DNA of 64,000 nucleotides, from contig NC_051088.1 in assembly GCF_901709675.1 (NCBI RefSeq), forward strand, positions 25,517,193 to 25,581,192, given 5' to 3'. A program made the translations under genes and the position numbers. The first letter of the stretch is position 1. The number at the start of each line of letters is the position of its first letter. Below are positions 1 to 13,818 of this stretch, piece by piece. The notes beneath the pieces were generated by a model. The model was not told the origin of the DNA, made no database searches, and saw only the letters and a program-made list of their open reading frames with translations. Source of the stretch: Syngnathus acus. Taxonomy: Eukaryota; Chordata; Actinopteri; Syngnathiformes; Syngnathidae.

Positions 1-138
1 TTTTTTTGTTTTTGAAATGTTTGATAGATTGGAGATTCAACGGTCTCTCTCACCATGTTTCCGTCTGACTTGAGAAACATATCCAGCTCTTTGCTATTCA
101 AACAGAATCGCTGTCATATTTGCCTTGAAGCCAGTGCA

Positions 139-240
139 CAGGTGTCAAATTCGGCCGGCCGGGGGCCAGATACATCATTGGATGTGGCCCGTGAAGACAA
201 ATTGTGCAATGAGTTGATGTGTAAATACTAAACTTGCAAC
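139..240 (+). mobile_element. hAT-like transposon fragment (5' end)
   Basis: The stretch starts with caggtgtcaaattc and continues into a GC-rich gccggggg segment, then gatgtggcccgtgaag. The same arrangement recurs at 12213. A terminal CAG..GTGTCAAA followed by 'ggccc' blocks is typical of hAT/Charlie-type non-autonomous elements in vertebrates (family knowledge). I do not see a matching 3' terminus or target duplication here, so this is probably a truncated copy. The right-hand limit is approximate. Confidence 0.5.
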
Positions 241-1830
241 TTGTCTTTACTTTGTCAAACTAGAGATATTGCGAGCAAGTTTTCTGTTCCCGTTCATATT
301 TGTTCAAATATTTGAACAATTTTTACTAGTCTTGTTATGTAGCCCATATTGTGCATAATCCTATCTATATCTTGTATATAATCGGAGGCGTTTATTTGGG
401 TTGACAGTCGTAATGGCCCTCAGAAGGAATTAGAAGTAGCCCTGCCTGCCCGACTGGCTAGTTCGTACGGAACCCTAAGAACTCGACTTAGCTACGACCA
501 AGCACATAAACATGTGACGTGCCCTTGAAAAAGTATCCAAGCAATTGTGTTGATCCAGATGTAAGCGTTTTGGTTATGGATAATGAAATGTTTGTCTTCT
601 TCGTGCAATCCACAGCATTGCTCATAAAAGACAAAAAGCAAGCATTCATCAGCAAGAAAGAGAACTTGGCCTCTTTCCAGCTCAATTCAGAGTTTGCGGT
701 GATGACGGCTTTCTGTCTTAAGGGTCGTTGGCAGCTTAAGCAAACCCTTTTTGCAACCTTCTGTGTAAGAGCCGGAGGTCCTCGCCCTAAGCTGTAAGGC
801 GCAGAGTCAGTCCAGGCTTCCTGGACTGGGAAGAAAACCCCATCTTACAGAACACATTGAAAGTACACGGTGAACAAATAAATGACTTCCATCAGGAGAA
901 GTCAGAGTGTCTACAGCAATAATACATGAGACAAAAAGAAGAGGCTTGCTATCACGTTTTGACAAAGACCCTCCAGCTGCAACGTGAAGAACAACCAGCC
1001 GTGCGCCTGCTGAATTTCTCGTCGGCGTTCCTCCTTTAAACTCGGGCGTCTGAAGCCTGGCAGGCAGCTGAATTTATTGGAGAGTTGACAAAGTTGGACA
1101 AAGGCTGCTATCATTAACTTGCTCTCTCCTTCTCACTTCCTCTGCGGCCGAGCGCATCTGAAGAATGGCGCTGAAGCCTGCCACTTCTGCTGTCTGCTAA
1201 TCGCTGACAAATGTCTGCGAGACATGAGACAAAAGCTTTTGACGTCACCTAGGGGCTTTTTCGACACTCTCATCGTTTCAATCGACCGCATTTTGCCTCC
1301 TGGAAATTCCACCTCCATTTTTATGATACTACATATGGTCACAAATGAAAGCCGTTCACTACCGTTGACGGCTAAAGACGTCAACGAACCCTTTTGACTG
1401 GGCTGGCAATGAATCAGTTAAGGCCATGTTCCATCGTAGTTCTGTGTGGGTTCTGCCCTGACACTGCCTGGTTCTGCTCAATGTGGTCACCTTTCTTACT
1501 CAAGTCAAGTCAAGTTTCTTTATATATATATATATACACTCAAATGAACCGACTAAGTGACGTGCACACAGCTCATGAAAATCTGCACCACGACTGCCAC
1601 TATTTCATCCATTGGTACTTATGAAATTGTAAATAGGATTAAGCATTGATGTAAACTACAGTTTATGGGTACTGCATATGATATTTTTTACGTCTTGGCA
1701 GCCTTCGACTTGAACTTGTAAATGTATTTTTTGCATTTGATGGGCTGTAATTTGCAACGTCACCAAAACATGCGACGGCAATTCATATATAAATCAGTGG
1801 CTGTGAAATCTTATGGCAGAACGGCACGCA
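241..1830. other. No gene recognised; intergenic or intronic DNA
   Basis: Only short open frames lie here, and they overlap on both strands without splice-site support or recognisable domains. At 1501-1530 a short caagtcaagtcaagtttc run abuts (ta)n, resembling the worn short-repeat tail of a non-LTR retroelement. Nothing else stands out. Confidence 0.5.
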
Positions 1831-1867
1831 GTGTGTGTGTGTGTGTGTGTGTGCGCGTGTGTGTGAG
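1831..1867. repeat. (GT)n microsatellite
   Basis: A run of about 18 GT units with one cg interruption near its end. It is a simple dinucleotide repeat in non-coding DNA. Confidence 0.95.
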
Positions 1868-2230
1868 TGTGCATTAGAGGTTTGCACTGTTCAGATGATG
1901 ACGCCGCAATCCCAGCCAAATTGAATGGCGCCTCTTGTAATGGAAAAGCAACGGCGGCCGGGCCGGGCCCAGTCGCAACGAGTCGATTGCACGTCATAAA
2001 CTGTCACTGATTTGAAGGTAGTAGATCAAATCGAACTTCACTTGGAGTTACAATGCATCTCGGTAGGTCGAGTTTCTTCCACCCAGGATTATTTGGAATG
2101 TTTTCATGAAGGAACAGGCTGTACTCGACAGAACTCTTAAAGTCCAACCAGGCCCTCCATCTTACTCCCCAATAAATAAAAGAACACAACAGTGTGGCCA
2201 TTCAATATTTAACAAGAGGCACGATGCACA

Positions 2231-2254
2231 TCTCTCTCTCTCTCTCTCTCTCTC
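2231..2254. repeat. (TC)n microsatellite
   Basis: Twelve uninterrupted TC dinucleotides. No gene is visible in the surrounding 2.0-3.0 kb. Confidence 0.9.
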
Positions 2255-3065
2255 AAATATGTAACAGCCCACCAGCTGTCACTTATTCAAATGCAGCGTG
2301 GGTGAAGACTTGAAAGTTCATTCCTCGAATCAGATTGCTGACACATCAACAAGTAGCCATGAATGAAGTGTTGTTAATGTCCAACAAGTGTCTTCAGCAG
2401 ATTTGTTTGTTTTTTTCTCAGCATCCGGCAGCATAAGGCACGAACGAGTGCATATTGCAGTGGTGGCAATTCCCCTGCCCATCCGCTCTAATGAACCCGC
2501 GGCATATTAATTGCAATAACTAATGAGGCCATTTGGAATGATAATCTCCCCGCAGCGTTCACTCACTAATGAGCACATGCAGTAGTCAAGTTTCCAGGGC
2601 CCTGTGTGGAAACCCCACAGGCCAACTTGCCACGTACCTCACCTGCCCGTCACGGGGTCATTGATCGATAGTTCAAGACACACCTCATCGATTGTATCGT
2701 GACCGTTATTAGGCACAAAAGAAAACGTCATCTGTACAGTATCAGTTATTCAAAAGCAACTGATGACGTCATTTTTATCTACAGTTCTAAATTCAAGAAA
2801 TAGAACAAAAAGGAAAAAGAAGAGAATTAAGCTGTCGTCGCATTAGCTTGTTTGGATTGGACTTGGATTCTTTTCAATATTGACAAGCACTACATTTCAG
2901 CTCGCAATCATGACAACAACCTCAAGTGGACGCACGCTGATGATGCCACAAGCCTGAGATTCACTTCGCCATAGGTACATTTAGATCTACTACTGTACTG
3001 TATGGTGTGAACACAAGTCAGCCATGTCCCCACAGGTATACACACATCAATACACGTACCCTTTC

Positions 3066-3123
3066 ACACGCACGCACGCACACATCATCATCATCATCAC
3101 CACACACACACACACACACACAC
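3066..3123. repeat. Compound microsatellite (CGCA)n-(TCA)n-(CA)n
   Basis: Three short motifs follow each other: cacg units, then tca units, then a (CA)n run. It is low-complexity DNA without coding potential. Confidence 0.85.
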
Positions 3124-3181
3124 TTTATTTATTGATACCTGACACTCGTATATATAGTGTGCTATGAGTTTATATGTATTT

Positions 3182-3239
3182 GGCTCAAAGTAGTGTTGAC
3201 AAATTTATTGGGCTCAAACTAGTGTTGACAAATTTATTG
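3182..3239. repeat. 29-bp direct tandem duplication
   Basis: Two adjacent copies of a 29-bp unit (ggctcaaa-tagtgttgacaaattt-type) differ at about one base. This is a recent local duplication. Confidence 0.85.
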
Positions 3240-3754
3240 GGCTATTAATGATGATTTTCTTTCGGATTATGAATTAAACACTCATTTGAATGCTGTAAGG
3301 AGGAGGTGTGAGCAACATCGCCTCGCACATAATTCATGTCTTAACCGCCCCCCCCCCCCGACACGTTTACCAGAACTCACGACAACCTCACTATTGTCTC
3401 TATTTCCAAGTCTATAATTAGCTTCCCATGTCATTTGTGTCTGCGAATGGCAGAGAATGGAACGGTGCCCAAGTGAAAGTGGGCCACTGGGACGACTGAT
3501 GGATAGCATTATGCCATCATAAAGGCGCCATGGATCATAAACAAACGACATAACAATCATGAGTCTGCGTAGGTGGGGAACGGGGAACAGGTGGGGAACG
3601 GGGGGGCATTGCTTGTTCTGCCCATCCAGCCACAACAATAATAAGCACAGCAGTTAAGGTGATTAATCAGCTAGCCACAAACTAGAGAGAAGCCCAGCTG
3701 GGGCCCTCATCTTGTTGTCTTCCATTTCGCCCTTACGGAACTTTCACACAAAAC

Positions 3755-4265
3755 CAGCGCATTGTGAAAACGGCTAGTAAGACTATTGGTGCTTCTCTCC
3801 CCTCCTTGAAGGACATTTACACCTCCCATCTCACCCGCAAGGCGACCAAGATTGTGAGTGATGTGAGTCACCCCGCTCACCCTTTGTTTGAACTTCTGCC
3901 CTCTGGGAGGCGGTACAGGAGCCTGCGCTCCCGCACCACCAGACTTTCCAACAGCTTCGTACTCCAGGCTGTTAGGATCCTGAACTCGCTCCCCCTTTCA
4001 GCGTAGCGTCCTGTTCTTGCTGTATGCTCACTGGCTCGGTTTTGCCCCTCATATTCAATGGGTTATTGGTCTGTTTTTATTCATCGCTCATTTTATTTTA
4101 TTTATTATTTATTATTTATGGTTTGTGCCTACTTGTTTTTGTTTTGTGTCGCCTACTTGTATGTCTCGTCACCGTGGGATGGAGGAAACGGAATTTCGGT
4201 TTCTTTGTGTGTCTTGACGTATGAAGGGATTGACAATAAAGCTGACTTTGACTTTGACTTTGACT
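3755..4265 (+). mobile_element. 3' end of an L2/CR1-like non-LTR retrotransposon (LINE)
   Basis: An open frame at about 3764-4006 encodes the C-terminal tail of a LINE ORF2 protein. It includes the hallmark HPLFELLPSGRRYRSLRSRTTR segment followed by an Asn-Ser-F block and a stop. This part lies after the reverse-transcriptase domain in L2/CR1-type elements (family knowledge). A short 3' untranslated part follows, ending in tgacaataaagctgactttg and then four to five TGACTT units, the microsatellite-like tail expected for this clade. The copy is strongly 5'-truncated, as most LINE copies are, and carries no reverse transcriptase, so it cannot be active. The exact family is not assignable by eye. 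Confidence 0.8.
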
Positions 4266-4269
4266 TTGA

Positions 4270-5005
4270 AGCAGCCTCTTCGCTCGATGACATCGACTTG
4301 CAAGTGCCGAGACTGCAAATGATCTCGGTCACGAGTTGGTGACACAAGGCCGGAACTGATGCGAAACATCATTTATCACAAGCAACGCTTTACAAATGGC
4401 TTCATCAAAGACTGGAAAATGGTAGAAAGAGGTCTTCTTTATCATCATAACAACAGCTCGTGACAAGCACATGATTGTTTTCTCTTTTAATTCTCCAATT
4501 TCAATTTCAGGCAGTCAACCCTAGTAAATTGGATTTGTTGTTGTTTTTGGGATGGTCTCAACACAGGAAAATGAAAGTGTTCTTTCACAATGCTGCTCAA
4601 AGACGGTCCGACGACGAAATGGAGCTCAAATTGGCGTTCGACACCAGTTACAATCTTGCGAACGCAATCGTTGTTTTGCCCAAAACACTGACAAAAACAT
4701 TTTCGATTCCTGTGGCACTGACAAACAAATGGTGAGTCTTTGCATCCAGCCTTTTGAGGAAACTGCCTTTCAGCTTGCCAATTCCAACCTCTGTGTCATT
4801 TACTCTTGACACTTTCCCACCTCAGAGTGGGCTGAGCCTCTGACACGTTTCATTAATTGATCAAGTTGTGAATTTCGTTGACGCAGTTCGAAGAACTATG
4901 ACGCAAGCACCAAGTAACGATGTCAAATACACAAGGACAACACCTACAGGAATGCAAAAGTGGAAATATGCAACTGGGAAGCCTCAAGGGACAGTTGATG
5001 CTGTG
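4270..5005. other. No gene recognised
   Basis: A plus-strand open stretch near 4510-4733 is bounded by cag and a ggtgag-like donor, but it is open in more than one frame and resembles no family I know. I do not call it a gene. Confidence 0.4.
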
Positions 5006-5140
5006 CATCCATCCATCCATCCATCCATCCATCCATCCATCCATCCATCCACCCGTCATCCATCCATCCATCCATCCATCCATCCATCCATCCATCCATC
5101 CATCCACCCGTCATCCATCCGTCATCCATCCATCCATCCC
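5006..5140. repeat. (CATC)n microsatellite with CCGT interruptions
   Basis: About 135 bp of CATC units broken three times by acccgt or ccgt variants. The interruptions recur in a regular way, which suggests expansion of a higher-order unit. Confidence 0.95.
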
Positions 5141-6230
5141 CACATGCCTGGCAGCATTTCTACAGCGCTGGAGCTAATGACATCTTTGACATTTAATGCT
5201 GTGTTTTCATGTAGCGTAATAATAGTAGTGTGCTTGTTGGGCTGACTTGTTTTACATGAGTTTCTTGAGCATTAAGTGAAGGGGCATCATTTTGGATGGC
5301 GGGCGGGCGGGCACTCGTGGCCTGGTGTAAAAGAATGAAATCATTTGAAAAAACTCACCCATAGGAAGTGTGAATAATGTCTTGTTTTACACAAGATGTC
5401 TTCAAGAACTACCAAAGATGACAATGTCACCTACACAAGGCTTTGTTTATGTTTACATTTATCGTATTTGTGAAAAAAATGCATGTGGTTCAACTTATTT
5501 GGCCATAAGGAAAACAGTAGAATACTGCAATGTGTGTGCGTGCAGAGCCCCATTCAAGCTCCAACCGTGATATACTAAACAAGTTCTTGATGCAATGAAA
5601 GTCATCGTTTGCTGTGCCCTCAACAACAAACAAGCTCAAACATCTTCTATACATTTGAGTACAGTGCCATTGAACAATCCAACCATCCATTTGAAATGAT
5701 TTTAGAACATAATGAAATGGGCATTTTCAAGCATGAATTTAGGTGCGAGGAGAGAGTTTAGACAGCTTTGGCTACGTGTACGGCCAAGGCTGAGATGATG
5801 CACGAATGGAAAGAGTGGAATGCGGCACAACTGCGAGCTTCCGTCCGCTCTGCCTCCACAGAGCGGTCAGAGGTCACGATTTGCTCATCCCGCTCAAGGA
5901 CACAGTGGAGAGCAGATATGGTCTGCCTGAGGCTATGTCAAAGGTCAGCCTCCATTTCAGGCATCCCACTGTAAATGTAATTCATCACAGCACACATTGG
6001 GTTATACAACTACATACATGGATGTCTTGAATACATATAGATAGGAACTGTTACTTCCTTTGTTTCTTTCTTTGTTTCACATCAAGAACCAACAGGTGTC
6101 GTAATAGAAAAGTTCAAAAAGATTGACAATGAGAAAGCACATCACCGCTCATCTTTAAGCACAGTTTACATGTTCAAAGTCAAGTTTAAATTAAAAAAGA
6201 AAAAGAAAAAAAAAAAGATCAAACTCCACG
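5141..6230. other. No gene recognised
   Basis: AT-rich unique sequence with short, unsupported open frames on both strands. An A-rich tract (6192-6216) directly precedes the long CAGG repeat. Confidence 0.45.
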
Positions 6231-6977
<747 letters not shown>

Positions 6978-6979
6978 AC

Positions 6980-9550
6980 CATCTATGTGATATTCCAATT
7001 GGTTTGATGACATCCCAAATTTAATCCCCAAAAAACAGGACGAAAAAAATGAATACATCAAATCCTACAATAAAAGTCCGACGACAGCATGCGTTTCGGT
7101 TTTTACAATCTAAATGAAATCTAACAGAGAGCCATTCTCTCTATGGAGCACTTGATATACATCAGACGGGAGAAGACAAATTCTTTCCTTCCTCCATAAA
7201 CATCTGATTGCCATTGACTAATTACTTTGGTCCTTACTCATGTGTATCTCGTTAGAGCAAAAGAGAGATTTGGCGTTTATTGACGATCACGGCGATGGAA
7301 CGATGACAGGCGGATCATCGAACTCCCACATTTACCCTTTTCGCTGCAAGCATCGCCGACATCAATCTAAAGTGGGAAAGCCCAAATTCTCATCGTCGTA
7401 TACATTTGATCAGCTTTTCCCTGTCACAAAGTTGTTTGCCATTAACGTCCTCTGCCGAGTCGTCCGAAGCAACCGTGCGTGACACAAACGATTCATGAGA
7501 GCGGGACATGTAGTCATGTTTTATATTGCCGGAATGAAACTTTTATAAATGCCACCGACAACAACCAGTGAGACTGAGTGCTGCTAGTTGTGGATGCAAG
7601 GTGAGCTCCATATTGAAAGGAAAAAAAAAAAGACATCAATACAGTCAAGCTTGACGACCACGCTTGCTTGTATCAAGTTGGGTTAAACGCACTACGAAAA
7701 AAAAGAAAAACAGGTCAAACACAGCAGCTTTTTCTTTTTTTTTTTTTTAAATTTACACTGCATTTATCTGGAAGGATCATCTTCTCTCACAGAGAGAGGC
7801 AGCGAGCGTCTTCATCCCACAGAGCTGATGAGTCACAGGCCAACTTTATCGACCGTTTCATTTCTCCTAATGACCCCTCCCGATGACATTTCTTTAATTA
7901 TACAGCCGTTTCTTTTTATAAGACAATGTATAACTTGCTTTAATCAATAATGCTGCTCAGTTTCCCCATTGACAACAGCATAGTGGCTCCGTTTCTTATC
8001 CTGTCGATAATTTCTTGGCTCAGGTGTTTATAAATGCCCGACATGAACGCTGCCATATTGCAATGTAAAAGCGTTAGAATTGAAGAAGAAGAAAAGAAAA
8101 CGATTGATTTGCCAAAAAGAGCGATACTGAGCAAAATTTCGAGGTGCCCTAAATGCTCCGTGTGACTTTACGTTAAGTGATTTCTGCCCTCGAGCATGCT
8201 TTCAATTGTTTAGTGACACTCCCAGTTGAAGTTTCGTGTGAAACTAAACGCACAACAACTAATTGCACGCATTGTATATTTAAACGCTAACAGCCAATTA
8301 GTATCGGCTTGCGGAGGTGATTATCCTTCAAACAACAAATGTTTACACACAAACACAATAGAAACACATACATACAGAAAATAGAACAATACGAAAAGGC
8401 ACTTATTCTTCCTAATCTGTGAAAAGCGAGCTGAATTTGGTTTGACTTTTCTCATCTCATTTTAAGTGTGTGTACTTTGTGCAGGGACGACACCACACTG
8501 CCCCTAGAGGCCAACGCTCGCACAGCAGGAACAGCCGCTATTTATATATTTTATAATTGTTGCTTTTTATTGATATTATATTATTATATTTCAAGTTATA
8601 GTTCACACACACACACATGCATTCACTCACACACACACACACGAGTTGGTTGTGCGTAAACATCCCGTCAGCTCTCGCAGCTAACTGGGGAGCAAAATAG
8701 GTGGCCTCTCATATTGTTGAACAGCAGCACTTGTTTGTGCCGAGTAATTAAATAAACACAGCTCCAATTAATTGATCATTAGCGTGTCGGTCACAGCAAC
8801 ATTGCCAATTACTGGTCTCCTTTTCCACAAAATGCATCAGCCGTGACGCTTGAAAGCTCTCCGTTACAAAGTTGGAGGCAGAACCGCCATTTGGTTTCCT
8901 CTTTTAAGATGTCAAAATTGCAACCACCACAATGATTGGCGCACCCGCACTCTGGCCAACATTCAATTATGAGCTCACACCGACTTGATATTTGAGTCAA
9001 TTTGACGCATACGAGAAGAAAAACTCGAATGGCACTTAGAGTAGAACTCTGCCGAGGCCGACAACCACAAAACGGATTTTCTTTTTCGTCTGTTTGCATT
9101 TAGAGATGAATTGACAAAGAACACTTTAAAAACCCTTTTCAAGTTGTTGTTTTTTTTTCAAATTAGCCTCTAAATTTATATGAATATACTCTAAATAAAA
9201 ATGATTTACTTCATACCAGAAATTTAACCCCAAAACAACTTTTTGCTAAACTCAAAGAAAATATCTGCTGTTGACTCATCCACAAAGTTTTCAATTGCAA
9301 GAAAGTCAGTTGAGTAATTTTGCATAATCCGACTCATGCAAATCAACTGGGGAAAAAAAGAACACATGAAGATACAAAGGTGATCAAAACAACACCTCCT
9401 GCCCGGACGGCTTTGCCCTCAGCGGAGGTCATAAAATGCTCAGAGTCCAACTTTGCAATCTTCAATGGCATCGCCCCCCCTCATTTTAACACACGTTAAC
9501 ATGGGGGGAAAAAATATACAAAATTCCTCCTCAAGCCCTGTGGTCTCTCT
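6980..9550. other. No gene recognised
   Basis: Unique AT-rich sequence with poly-A and poly-T runs (7620, 7734) and a short CA-rich part at 8606-8642. No ORF with a recognisable domain, no RNA gene and no paired splice sites were found. Confidence 0.45.
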
Positions 9551-9552
9551 CA

Positions 9553-9581
9553 CTCGCTCGCTCGCTCGCTCGCTCGCTCGC
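9553..9581. repeat. (CTCG)n microsatellite
   Basis: Seven uninterrupted CTCG tetranucleotides. Confidence 0.9.
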
Positions 9582-11660
9582 ACCAACGTCCTCTAAATAA
9601 TCCATAATTCATAGCCACTGAACATGGGGCTAAAATATTCATGCAAAAGGATGCGAGAGAGAAGACGATTTCTAAATAATCAATTAAGCTCAAATCCTGC
9701 CTTCTCTTCAGGGCTTGGATTTAAATTGACGGTCTTGTTTTGACCACATGAAACTTGCACGCTGCAAATCTTGGAGTGGCTGGAACATCTCAACGCTGCA
9801 GGAAGCTCCTTCCCCAGTCAGTCGCGTTTCTACAAATTCTATCCATCCACTTTCCAAGTACTATTTGTGTAAGAGGCGTGGAGGAGCTCAGGGGCGGAGC
9901 TAGGTGGTGGCCAGGCCTGGTCACTGGGCACCCAGCTTCCAGGGGAAGATTTGAATACCTGTGACTTTGAGGACTCCTTTCTTTCCAAATGTGTGGACTC
10001 GACAAAAACGCCATACAGCAAAACAATGTCTTAGGAAGCCTTTGATGATTGTCCTTTAAGCGAGTCATTGGATCGATTGCAACTGGACTGTTCCGGCCAG
10101 AGCTGTCCCGTCCCATCCAGCCAACGCGCACGGACTGATGAAGCCGGTCAGACGAGAGGCGGGCGGGCGGATGGATAATCCACGACAACCGGCGCGGTCC
10201 GGTCGCCATCGAGTCAACACCACGAGAACGTCTCGGAATTGATTTCAGACCGAGGGATGCTGTGATAATACCCCAAAAATGGTGTCATGGCCATGAAAAG
10301 ATTTCTCGTATTCTCCATCACTGGCCCTGGAATCTGCTGGGCTTAGTTATGTTACTGCAACTAGCATGCAGCAAAAAAGAACATTTTGGTTCAGGGCCTG
10401 GGAATGAACATTTTTGAGAAACAAATGTAAAATAATCCGAATTCATGAGAAGAGAAGACAAGCCTGGATATGGGCGAGTAACCAAAGCTCCGATAGAACG
10501 TGTGCGCTTGAAATCTTGGCACTTATGTTGTTGTATCATTTCATATGAATCATATTATGGGTCCAGAGGCGTGTTGTCAAGCTTCACATGGCCACCCTGC
10601 CGTGTAGAAGTCATGTGAAATATATGTGTGAGCTTTTCAGAGTCACAACTGAATGTTGTTGCAACCATAAGGTCCACCATGTGCGCATTAAATGCTAATG
10701 TTAGCCAGAAATGTCCATCCACCCTCATGTTTGTTACACTTTGGACATTTACTGTCCAAGTACTTGCGCTGCACTTTCGAATCATGATTTGAAAAAGAAT
10801 CAAAGTGGCCATCTAGGTAGGCACAACAACTATTTAATGCTATGAAAATGAAGTTGAGTTGAAAATCAAAACCAGGAATTCACAGAAATCACTTGATGGT
10901 GATGTTGACGCCCCCTAATTGTTGACTTGTGACCAAATCAACTCCTCATTCAGTGCCATTGACGGTTATTGACGTCAAAGATATGAACTGGGATGGTCGT
11001 GAATGAGGTCAATGAAACGGATGAGACCAGTTCAAAGCCGAGACTAACATTCAAGCCTCCAAAGATAGTAGCTTGCCTTCCGCTCATATTTATTGTCCAA
11101 CTTCAGCAAATTGGTCGAAACCAAGTTTCAGACGGGAATTTCATAGCCAGTCGGAAAGACAAACAGAGCGAGCCCTCAGACAAGGGAGAGAAGGAAAAAC
11201 AGGGTGTCAAGGACCTTGCAATCTGCTTTTAGATTTGACTGGATTCAAAGAAATGGAAAACATTTCAGTGCTCGGCAGTTGTGAGAATTGACACAAATGA
11301 AGGGCCTAATATCAGGACATGCGTCACGCTCTGCAATTAAATCAAGTCTTGACAAAAGAAAAGCGGCTCCTGCTATTCCAATCTAGCTCGGCACCATTTC
11401 ATTTGCTGAATCTTCTCCGCTGAAAGGCTGCCAATTTGTTGAGCTCGGAGAGCAATTTTCACTTTAGCAGAAGTCACATCCAGATTTCTTTTCAAGGCGA
11501 TCGACAGGAGCCTGCCAGCGTGTCATGTCAGTGAATAGGACAATTTCAGCACGCCACTTTTGACTGACTTTGGTGCTGGAGAACTTGGCCACCATTCAAA
11601 ACGCATGACACTCCAGCAATTTGTCCGTCAAATCAATTGTATTGTTTCCACCTTTATAAA
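9582..11660. other. No gene recognised
   Basis: An open minus-strand frame of 139 codons (9790-10209) has no recognisable domain and no splice-site support. The rest is unique non-coding DNA. Confidence 0.4.
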
Positions 11661-11664
11661 GTTA

Positions 11665-11841
11665 AAGTCAAGTCAGTTAAAGTCCCAATGATCGTCACAC
11701 ACACCTCTGGGTGTGGTGAGATTTGTCCTCTGCATTTAACCCATCCCCGTGTGATTTGGATCCATCCCCTGGGGGAGAGAGAGGGGAGCAGTGAGCAGCA
11801 GCGGTGCCGCCGCCGCGGCGCTCGGGAATCATTTGGTGATG
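11665..11841. mobile_element. Fish SINE-like retroposon copy
   Basis: The segment contains aaagtcccaatgatcgtcac, then a ctctgcatttaacccatcc block, a gggagcagtgagcagcagcg block, and ends near gggaatcatttggtgat. I recognise this as a widespread short interspersed sequence of percomorph fish genomes. It is flanked on the left by agtcaagtcagtt-type tail repeats, which suggests minus-strand insertion. A fragment of the same element sits at 47407-47432 inside another transposon. The family name is not given because I cannot check it. Confidence 0.65.
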
Positions 11842-12087
11842 GCGCCCATATGAGAACAGTGTAGAAAAGAAATTGAAACACATCTTTTTCAGACTGGGTG
11901 CTCTGACTATTTGCATGACTGTAAAGTTTCTTTCTGCTCCAACCCTTGGAAAAGGCATTCGAAAACTTAGCTCAGCTAATGGGCTCACGACGACAATACT
12001 TTAAAGAGTCATCGCAAAACTCTCACAAAGTGGCTCAAAGCATTGCAAACGCTTACAAACATTCCTGCACTTGCTAACAAAAAAAAA

Positions 12088-12092
12088 TATAT

Positions 12093-12134
<42 letters not shown>
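12088..12134. repeat. (AT)n microsatellite
   Basis: About 23 AT dinucleotides after an A-run. Confidence 0.95.
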
Positions 12135-12135
<1 letters not shown>

Positions 12136-12212
12136 CAGGGTTTCTTCTGAATAATAGGGGAAACGTTCACCACAAAACACCTCCCAATATCTTTGAGGGG
12201 ACTAAGAGAGCA

Positions 12213-12587
12213 CAGGTGTCAAACTCAAGGCACGGGGGCCTGATCTGGCCTGCGACATTATTTGATGTGGCCCGTGAAGGCAGATCATGTGCATCGACTT
12301 CACGTTTCTTACAAATTGTCTTCACTAAGATGAAATATTAAATCGATTTTTTGTTACGGATCCCCCCCCACATACACACACACACACACACTTTAAATTC
12401 AATTGAAAAATAGTTGCGAAAACAATTTACTGGTGTTTGATTTTAAATTTATAGTCGTCAAATCCAATTTTTCAATCAATCATTTTTTGGGTGATAGTCG
12501 ATCATACATTTCTTCATAGGGGTTCAAAGTTCACAGTCAAACCATAGCGACAATGTGGCCCGTGACAAAAACCACTTTGACACCCTC
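12213..12587 (+). mobile_element. Non-autonomous hAT-like element, about 375 bp
   Basis: The left end reads caggtgtcaaactcaaggc and is followed by gatgtggcccgtgaagg. The right end reads ggcccgtgacaaaaacca-ctttgacaccc. The two ends are therefore imperfect inverted repeats (caggtgtcaaa against tttgacaccc). The internal part has no ORF and carries a small (CA)n run. No clear 8-bp target duplication is visible, so the terminal bases may be damaged. It belongs with the fragment at 139. Confidence 0.6.
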
Positions 12588-12589
12588 GC

Positions 12590-13758
12590 ATGAGAGTGAC
12601 AAGCCACGGTGCCTTGAAAAGATTTTTGTTCTGCCTGCCCTCACGAAGCAAAGAGTGCAGCTGGAAGTTGGGCCTCGCCAGTGCTGATTGAAAGTGGCGG
12701 AGGGAGGCTAATTCCGTGGCAAATGATACTATTATTCAAGGGCTCCAATTGAATTACTCCATCCATTGAATTTGCTTCACATTTTCCCCATGGCTAGTTT
12801 AGCACCCGGTGTAATCTCCCGCTTTGTCATGCCAGGCAGGTCTGAAGCCGACTGGAGGCTTCCTAGGAAGCTGCCGCTGCAGTGAAAGCCATGTGCCCAC
12901 AAACACTTGTAAAGGGAACACAGAGCTTCCTTCACACAGCTCGCCTTCTGAAATGATTATGCTTCCATCAGGCAGGAGCAAACACACAGGAGGTGCTCAT
13001 TCAATCAAGGTCCAAAAGAGTCTGGCATCAAGGAAAACCTCTTTGGAGCCAGCCATGTCATTAACATTTCCGTACTGCCATCAATGTTTTGTTTTACCTA
13101 GATTGTGGAAACTGGATTTCATTTCAGCATGACCCCATTCTGTCAAACTCTGAGTTGATGTTTTGCTCGTTTTTGCGGGCTGATACGTATATGTTGTTTT
13201 AAGACGGAACGCCTCGACACCTGTGAACGCTATCTCTATTTTTGTCTTTGTTGCCCTGCCTTAGCACGCCGTCTCTGGAAACTGTTCTCGATTCTCGCAA
13301 GTTTTCAACTTCTTTTCACACATAACGCTGGGTTGGTTGACATAAATCGCTACACTCAGGAAACCATTATGACTCTGTGCCAAACAGAGCTTGATAGTGG
13401 CATCAATTGGCAAAAAATCAATGAATTTATTAATTTTATATATATATGACTTAAATATAAAATAAAAAACATTACTGTGTTTCCGTACAATGGTCTCAGT
13501 CACGTAATCGCGACGCAACGCCGCAAGCTAGCAAAAATGAACAAAAATAAGAAAGTCAATCGATTTCTATTCAAGTTATCTTCCAAATGTAAAGAACACA
13601 AATCTGTTCCCAAATAATGTAACCTTTGAGGCATTGCTCTTTTGGTGCTGCTACTGTGGCATTGAAAGCCGTCACCACCAGAATACCAACGCTCAAACTA
13701 GCTGACAGGATTTGACGTATTTGTGTCAGTTCCATCCTCGCCTAGCCAGCCAGCAGGC
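12590..13758. other. No gene recognised
   Basis: A plus-strand frame of 102 codons at 12824-13132 lacks homologous features. The remainder is unique AT-rich sequence. Confidence 0.4.
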
Positions 13759-13759
13759 T

Positions 13760-13818
<59 letters not shown>
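13759..13818. repeat. (TTTC)n microsatellite
   Basis: About 15 uninterrupted CTTT units. Confidence 0.95.

Noticed and set aside
4510-4735. Possible exon on the plus strand with acceptor and donor-like ends
   Set aside because: No recognisable protein family, other frames also open, and no neighbouring exons in phase.
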